In this document: in pieces, positions 59,566 through 64,000 of the stretch
Layout of the letters: the number at the start of each line of letters is the position of its first letter
Numbering within the stretch: the stretch's first letter is position 1
Source: Acanthochlamys bracteata
Lineage: Eukaryota > Streptophyta > Magnoliopsida > Pandanales > Velloziaceae
DNA length: 64,000 nt
Assembly (NCBI GenBank): GCA_019914995.1
Contig: CM034136.1
Span: 6,091,270-6,155,269, forward strand
Direction of reading: 5' to 3'
Notes under the pieces: model-generated
Database searches by the model: none
What the model was told of the DNA's origin: nothing
Seen by the model: the letters and a program-made list of their open reading frames with translations, nothing else
Made by a program: the position numbers and the translations under genes

Positions 59566-62005
59566 TTAGATGTAGCTTTGCCTAGAGAGTTTGTATCCAG
59601 AAATTAGAGCTGAGGCAGCAAGGGCGAAGAAGGCAAGAAAAGCCATGCTAATAGCAGCTGCTGATGCATCTGTGAAAATGTTATCTGCTCCTTCCCGCAT
59701 ACGGTTTGTGATTGGAACCGCCGCGGATGCAGAAGAAATCAACAGGTATGCCAAAATCTGGATATCAGACAACTCACTAAAGATCAGTAAAATTTCAGAA
59801 TAACTATAGCAGTCCAAGTTAAATTCATGCATTAACATGCATGACAAACTCCTTAAATCTTACAACTTCAGGCTCAAGCTGATTCTTCAATTTTTAAAAG
59901 GTATGAGTTCTAACAAACCTCATGCTGCTTGTCTTATTCATCATCGGTGCCAATCATTAATCATATTCTTCAGAATCGTTATTTTTTGATTAAATTTCTT
60001 GATAATTAAATACTATATCCAAGCAGGGGCGGGAAGTATAAAAATGGATGAGAACTAATAAATCACATGTCATTGATTCCTCCGAGTATACAGTATGCTT
60101 TAATTCAAAAGTCAAGCGCATAGTATCATAGCATTAATATAAGTAAGGCGTAAGCAAATTCAATAATATGACGATTCAAAAATGTTATGCCAGAATTTGA
60201 AGGAATGTGATAGTACGGTTTCTGCCATGTTCTGCCCAAAGAGCTTGGTGTATCATAATGGCATTTTGGCGTGTTTCAAAATCTCGGAACTTTGAGAGTT
60301 TAAGTGTTTCAGTTATTTGTTGAACTGAGAATTTACTTTCATTTTACTACTCAGAATAGAACTCCATTTTCTGTTTCCAACTTACTTCCAAATAAAATTA
60401 AAATGCAAAAACTAAACTCACTTTCAACTCATTTTTTATAAAACTCACTTTGCGAAACTTATTCTTTTGGATTTAAAACACGTCCTTTATTTCCAACAAG
60501 AAGTAACTTTGCTAGTAAAAAGAAGAAGTCCTAACTTTGCCGCAACATAACAAGCCATATATAAGGAGCAATCACTTACATGGTGGCATCCGTATTTTGA
60601 AGCACCAATATGTAATTTAAATGAGCGTAAGATTGTAGCAATCCATATACATAAACAGACCAAAAGGCTGAATTATAAAAATGGAAACTTAAGTACGCAG
60701 CAAGAAAATAGACTTTGAATTAAATTGCTCCCATGTTATGCTGCTTAGTTGAAGTTGAAGGAGATTGTTCCCTTTTGCAATAATAGTCAACTTTAGAAGA
60801 TGACAAACCATTGTTTATATCTATCTGCATAGAATTAATCAAGGAATTTCCTACTCTTTCTGTTATTACCAGTCATCACAGAGTATCATATAAGGCAAAA
60901 AACTGTATTTTTTTGAATATGCCGAGTACTGGGATCAATATTCTGTGATCCCTATTCAAGCAAGAAACTCCAAATGTATGAACTTTATAGCTAGGGAAGC
61001 TCTACTACAATATAGTGATGAAGGCAAAACTGAAATTTTAGGGACTGGCCAAATACCAGAAGTTGGAAAGTTTTATGTAGTTTGGTTCTCATGAATATTT
61101 GAAAATTTAGGACTTAAACTGATATATCATTCACTCGCTAAGCTTAGCACATCATTGATTGTCGCAAACGTTTGAAGGAAACAACATAAACCTCGACCTA
61201 CCACTGTAGGCACTAAAGGCAGACAGCGTCATGAGATGACAGCTATCATATGAGATGACAGCCAATGATAGCGACGCTATACCAAATAATAGAACCCATG
61301 AAACAATGTTGGGCTTACTAACAAGCACTCATAATCCATTATTAGACCCACGCCCACTGAAAATGATGTTGTACATTCTCCAAAATGACTAATTCTTATC
61401 CAAAATCTAGCTGAAATCGAAATTTAAAATATCAAAACCATGAAAAGCGCTTACCTGATCACCGGTGAAGTCGACATAAGCTGAATTCTGCTGCGAGAAA
61501 ATGTCTTTTCCGGTACTGAAACGGTGTGTATGTCTCAACACTTGCCCCATTGAGTAAACCAACCCAAGCAAACCAATTGCCAACAAATACCTACATCAAA
61601 ATCAACTTCAGAACATTGTTTACTTTTTTCTTTAATTTTCAATTCTATAACGAAAGTTAAATCTACTATAATCTAACCGATGAAAAGCACAGATCAAATC
61701 GCGATCAATCAATGAATCACAAACCTGTATTCCTCGTACTTGTCAAAGTCACGCCAATCGCCATGCTTATTGGAAGCCATTACAATAACAGATAGAGCGG
61801 AGAAGAGAGCGGCAACAGCACGGAGAACAAGCGCGCTTTTCTCGAGAACGCCTTCTCTTCTCCACCGCCGAACCACTGACGTCGCCGAATCGTTCGCCTG
61901 AGCTTCAGGGTCCACAACAGGAACAGAAGTCCCCGGTGTAGGAGGTGGCGGTGGTAGGTCCGTCATGGTTTCCGGCTTGATCGCGCCATCATCGATGGTT
62001 CCCAT
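59566..62005 (-). CDS. CASP-like membrane protein (CASPL4B type)
   Basis: Three exons on the minus strand (62005-61725, 61590-61455, 59757-59566) give 202 residues. CASP-like proteins are four-helix membrane proteins related to those that organise the Casparian strip; most CASPL members have no assigned role. The N-terminus is Pro-rich and cytosolic (PPPPPTPGTSVPVVDPEAQ). Helix 1 follows VVRRWRREGVLEKSALVLRA. The MASNKHGDWRDFDKYEEYR loop is typical of CASPL4. Exon 2 holds helix 2 and the HTHRFSTGKDIFSQ loop. Exon 3 holds helices 3 and 4, with TNRMREGADNIFTDASA between them and the ending SGYKLSRQSYI. Upstream frame stays open to 62179, but MGTIDDG at 62005 is the natural start. Intron 2 is 1.7 kb. 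Confidence 0.9.
59758..61454. other. Long CASPL intron 2
   Basis: The 1.7 kb intron has no open frame of note and no clear mobile element. A short direct repeat (gagatgacagc, about 61233 and 61251) is the only repeat noticed. Confidence 0.4.
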
Positions 62006-64000
62006 TTTCTGTTGCGCAGCTGCTGACAATTGTATTCGCGTATTACGTGTAGAAATGAATTCGAATCGAACTATGCAAAGCCGTAAATAGAGGGAGAGGG
62101 AAAGCTCGATTGCTCGAATGCTAACAAACTTGACAAAAATAACAACAATATCAAACTCAAGTGATAAGTTTAAGCCCATGATGTTAGGTCCAGCCCGTTT
62201 CTTTGTTAGGAAGCCTACCTAAATTTCAAGCATTTGCATTGCATCTTCTACTCCTCGTTTTCCATAGAATTCAAATCTAATAGTCTTTGAGTTTGAATTT
62301 AAAACTTAAAAATACAGTACAAAACAAATGAATTGACGTAATTATAGAATAAAACGTTTTCAAGATATCGATTCGACTTGAAGTAGCATGTTCATATAGA
62401 TATTTATCAAAGAGAGTTAGTTAGCTTTGTCGATAATTTTTTTTAATTCAGTGTTCATTTTCAAGCGTTCGTATGTGTTTCGTTAAAAGTGTCTCCTTCG
62501 AACTATACACTGCTGGCATAGTTCATGCGATGTTTAGATTCTTGATATATATAGAATATGAAAGAATTATTTCGAGATCTTTCAGTGAAGCAATTGCTAG
62601 AAATGGGATTCTAAACAAAGTTTGATCTGTTTCTGCCCTGGCAGCAATTCGTAACTAATGTGGTCTTGGTCAAAGCCATATATATAGTACATATTGTATA
62701 TCTGGATGACATAAATCTAGTTAAGTCTTTGTGATGACTAGTGGACCCCAAAAGACATCTTGGCTTGCGGTGGCGCAGGAGCTAGCTCGTGGGGTTGGTT
62801 AGAGTTTTGGATTTTTGGTTTGGTACAACTACACACTTGGTGGTACAGTTTATCATGTCCCAAAAAAATACCAGCTTTGGCTTTATTAGTTGTTACAACC
62901 AAAACCAGCTCGTCTTCCGCTCTCGGGTTATGTTTGCGAATGATTTTCAACGCTTTCTAGTTATAATTTTTTATTTTATATTTTTTTTTAAATGATAATA
63001 TTTTAAAGTTTAAAAAAATATATAAAAATTTTATTTCGTCAAATTTTGTATTATTTTTTAAATCATAATAATATTTTTTTAATATTATTTGTTTAAGAAA
63101 AAAATTTAAAAATATTACCAAACATTCTCTTTATCCACATACCAGGAACTCAAAAAAACATTTGGCAGTATTTTAATAAACAACTTTTTTAAATAAAGTT
63201 TTTTAAAAATTGTTTACATAAAATTAGTTTATGTAATTAAAAAATAAAATTATAAATATTATTTTAAAATATATGATTTATTTATATTTTAAAATTTACA
63301 TTTAAATTTCATAAAAAATATAAACGAAAAACAGTAAAAAATACACTTCGAAACATTTCCCTATTGCAGAAAGCATCCATGATACTTTATACACAAATTA
63401 GCTAACACGGAGCACATATTTTCTAAAATAGTGAGCTATATCATCTCATAGACGTATTTTATTTTTTTCATAATTTACTCTTTTACAAAAAGATGATTTT
63501 AACTCAAGTTTCATATTTATTTTATAATTTATTCTCACCAATTTATTGTAAAATAATTTAATTTATGTAAATTTACGTTTGTAATAGGTAAATAATTTCT
63601 ATGTCGTATCTTATTTTCGGTAAAGCCGCACCAACGTATGAGTAAAAAAGGCCACTCTGATGGATTCTAATACGTCTAATGGGATACAAATCCCTGTTTC
63701 TGATGGATTTGGCGGCCTTCGAAAGTTATTTATGTAACTTGATTAGCAGGATGATGGTTACTTGTAGATGTTACATCTAAGATTAATCATGCTAATTAAA
63801 TAAATTCATATTTAGTGTGTTTTTAACAAAACAAGCAACCTAATGAATCATGTATTGGATATTTTGCTTGTAGATAAGTTTATACTTTTCTCCTTCAAGC
63901 TCGCTAATATTGTCAACATCAGCCACATAACACAAATATTAGTTTAGCCATCTAAGATCTAGTAAAATATGAAAAAGAAGATTAAAGAGCAAACAATTAA
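62006..64000. other. Upstream region of the CASPL gene and terminal AT-rich DNA
   Basis: The first 200 bases are the CASPL leader and promoter. Open frames at 62738-62995 overlap on both strands without any family motif. From 62960 to 63600 the sequence is AT-rich. Candidate element ends are 'catttggcagtattttaata' at 63152 and, inverted, near 63330-63360 ('acacttcgaaacatttccc'). No gene is supported. Confidence 0.45.

Noticed and set aside
62738-62995. Three overlapping open frames of 66-70 codons on both strands
   Set aside because: They mirror each other, lack motifs and sit beside AT-rich DNA.
1-64000. CRISPR arrays, phage or bacterial defence systems
   Set aside because: No regularly spaced repeats, compact operons or ribosome-binding-site organisation; all genes are intron-bearing plant genes.

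Overview
This window reads as a nuclear chromosome segment of a dicot flowering plant. Its genes have many exons with GT-AG introns (up to 24 exons), AT-rich intergenic DNA, and land-plant families: NPF/NRT1 transporter, TOM1-like VHS-GAT protein, LURP-one-related protein, trichome-birefringence-like acetyltransferase, fused plastid D-Ala-D-Ala ligase, WUN1-like protein, CAN nuclease, group I WRKY factor, ERD15 and CASP-like protein. I cannot name the species. Exon models were built by hand from reading frames and splice sites. The eleven gene models other than WUN1 join in frame from ATG to stop.

Layout. 1-1819: upstream DNA and promoter. 1820-4997 (+): NAXT-type NPF transporter. 5584-10405 (-): TOL6-like endosomal ubiquitin receptor, convergent with NPF. 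11340-13474 (+): LURP-one-related protein, divergent from TOL6, with a MITE in intron 1. 13475-17545: mostly anonymous DNA with one doubtful gene remnant. 17546-19411 (-): TBL14-16-like acetyltransferase, divergent across a very short promoter from the large D-Ala-D-Ala ligase gene (20740-30338, +). 30339-37668: AT-rich, repeat-rich intergenic block. 37796-38359 (+): WUN1-like gene whose conserved N-terminus has no AUG. 38360-42063: further AT-rich repeats, including an element with clear inverted ends. 42064-44027 (+): small Sel1-repeat protein. 45001-47381 (-): CAN-type nuclease. 48840-51770 (+): degenerate ferroportin (FPN1/2-type) pseudogene. 54130-55911 (+): group I WRKY factor of the WRKY33/26 type. 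58607-59157 (-): ERD15-like PAM2 protein. 59566-62005 (-): CASPL4B-like membrane protein. 62006-64000: AT-rich DNA.

How the genes relate. This is ordinary eukaryotic gene space, not an operon. Several products are linked to stress or defence in other plants (LOR, WUN1, WRKY33-type, ERD15, CAN), but nothing in the sequence shows co-regulation. The only tight pairing is the TBL/ligase divergent promoter. I see no CRISPR array, phage or other prokaryotic system, and no rRNA or canonical tRNA gene. The most interesting points are the AUG-less WUN1 N-terminus, a fused ligase whose two ATP-grasp halves are unequally preserved, an NPF transporter without the ExxER motif, a likely GC-AG intron in the TBL gene, the unlisted ferroportin pseudogene, and several repeat families.
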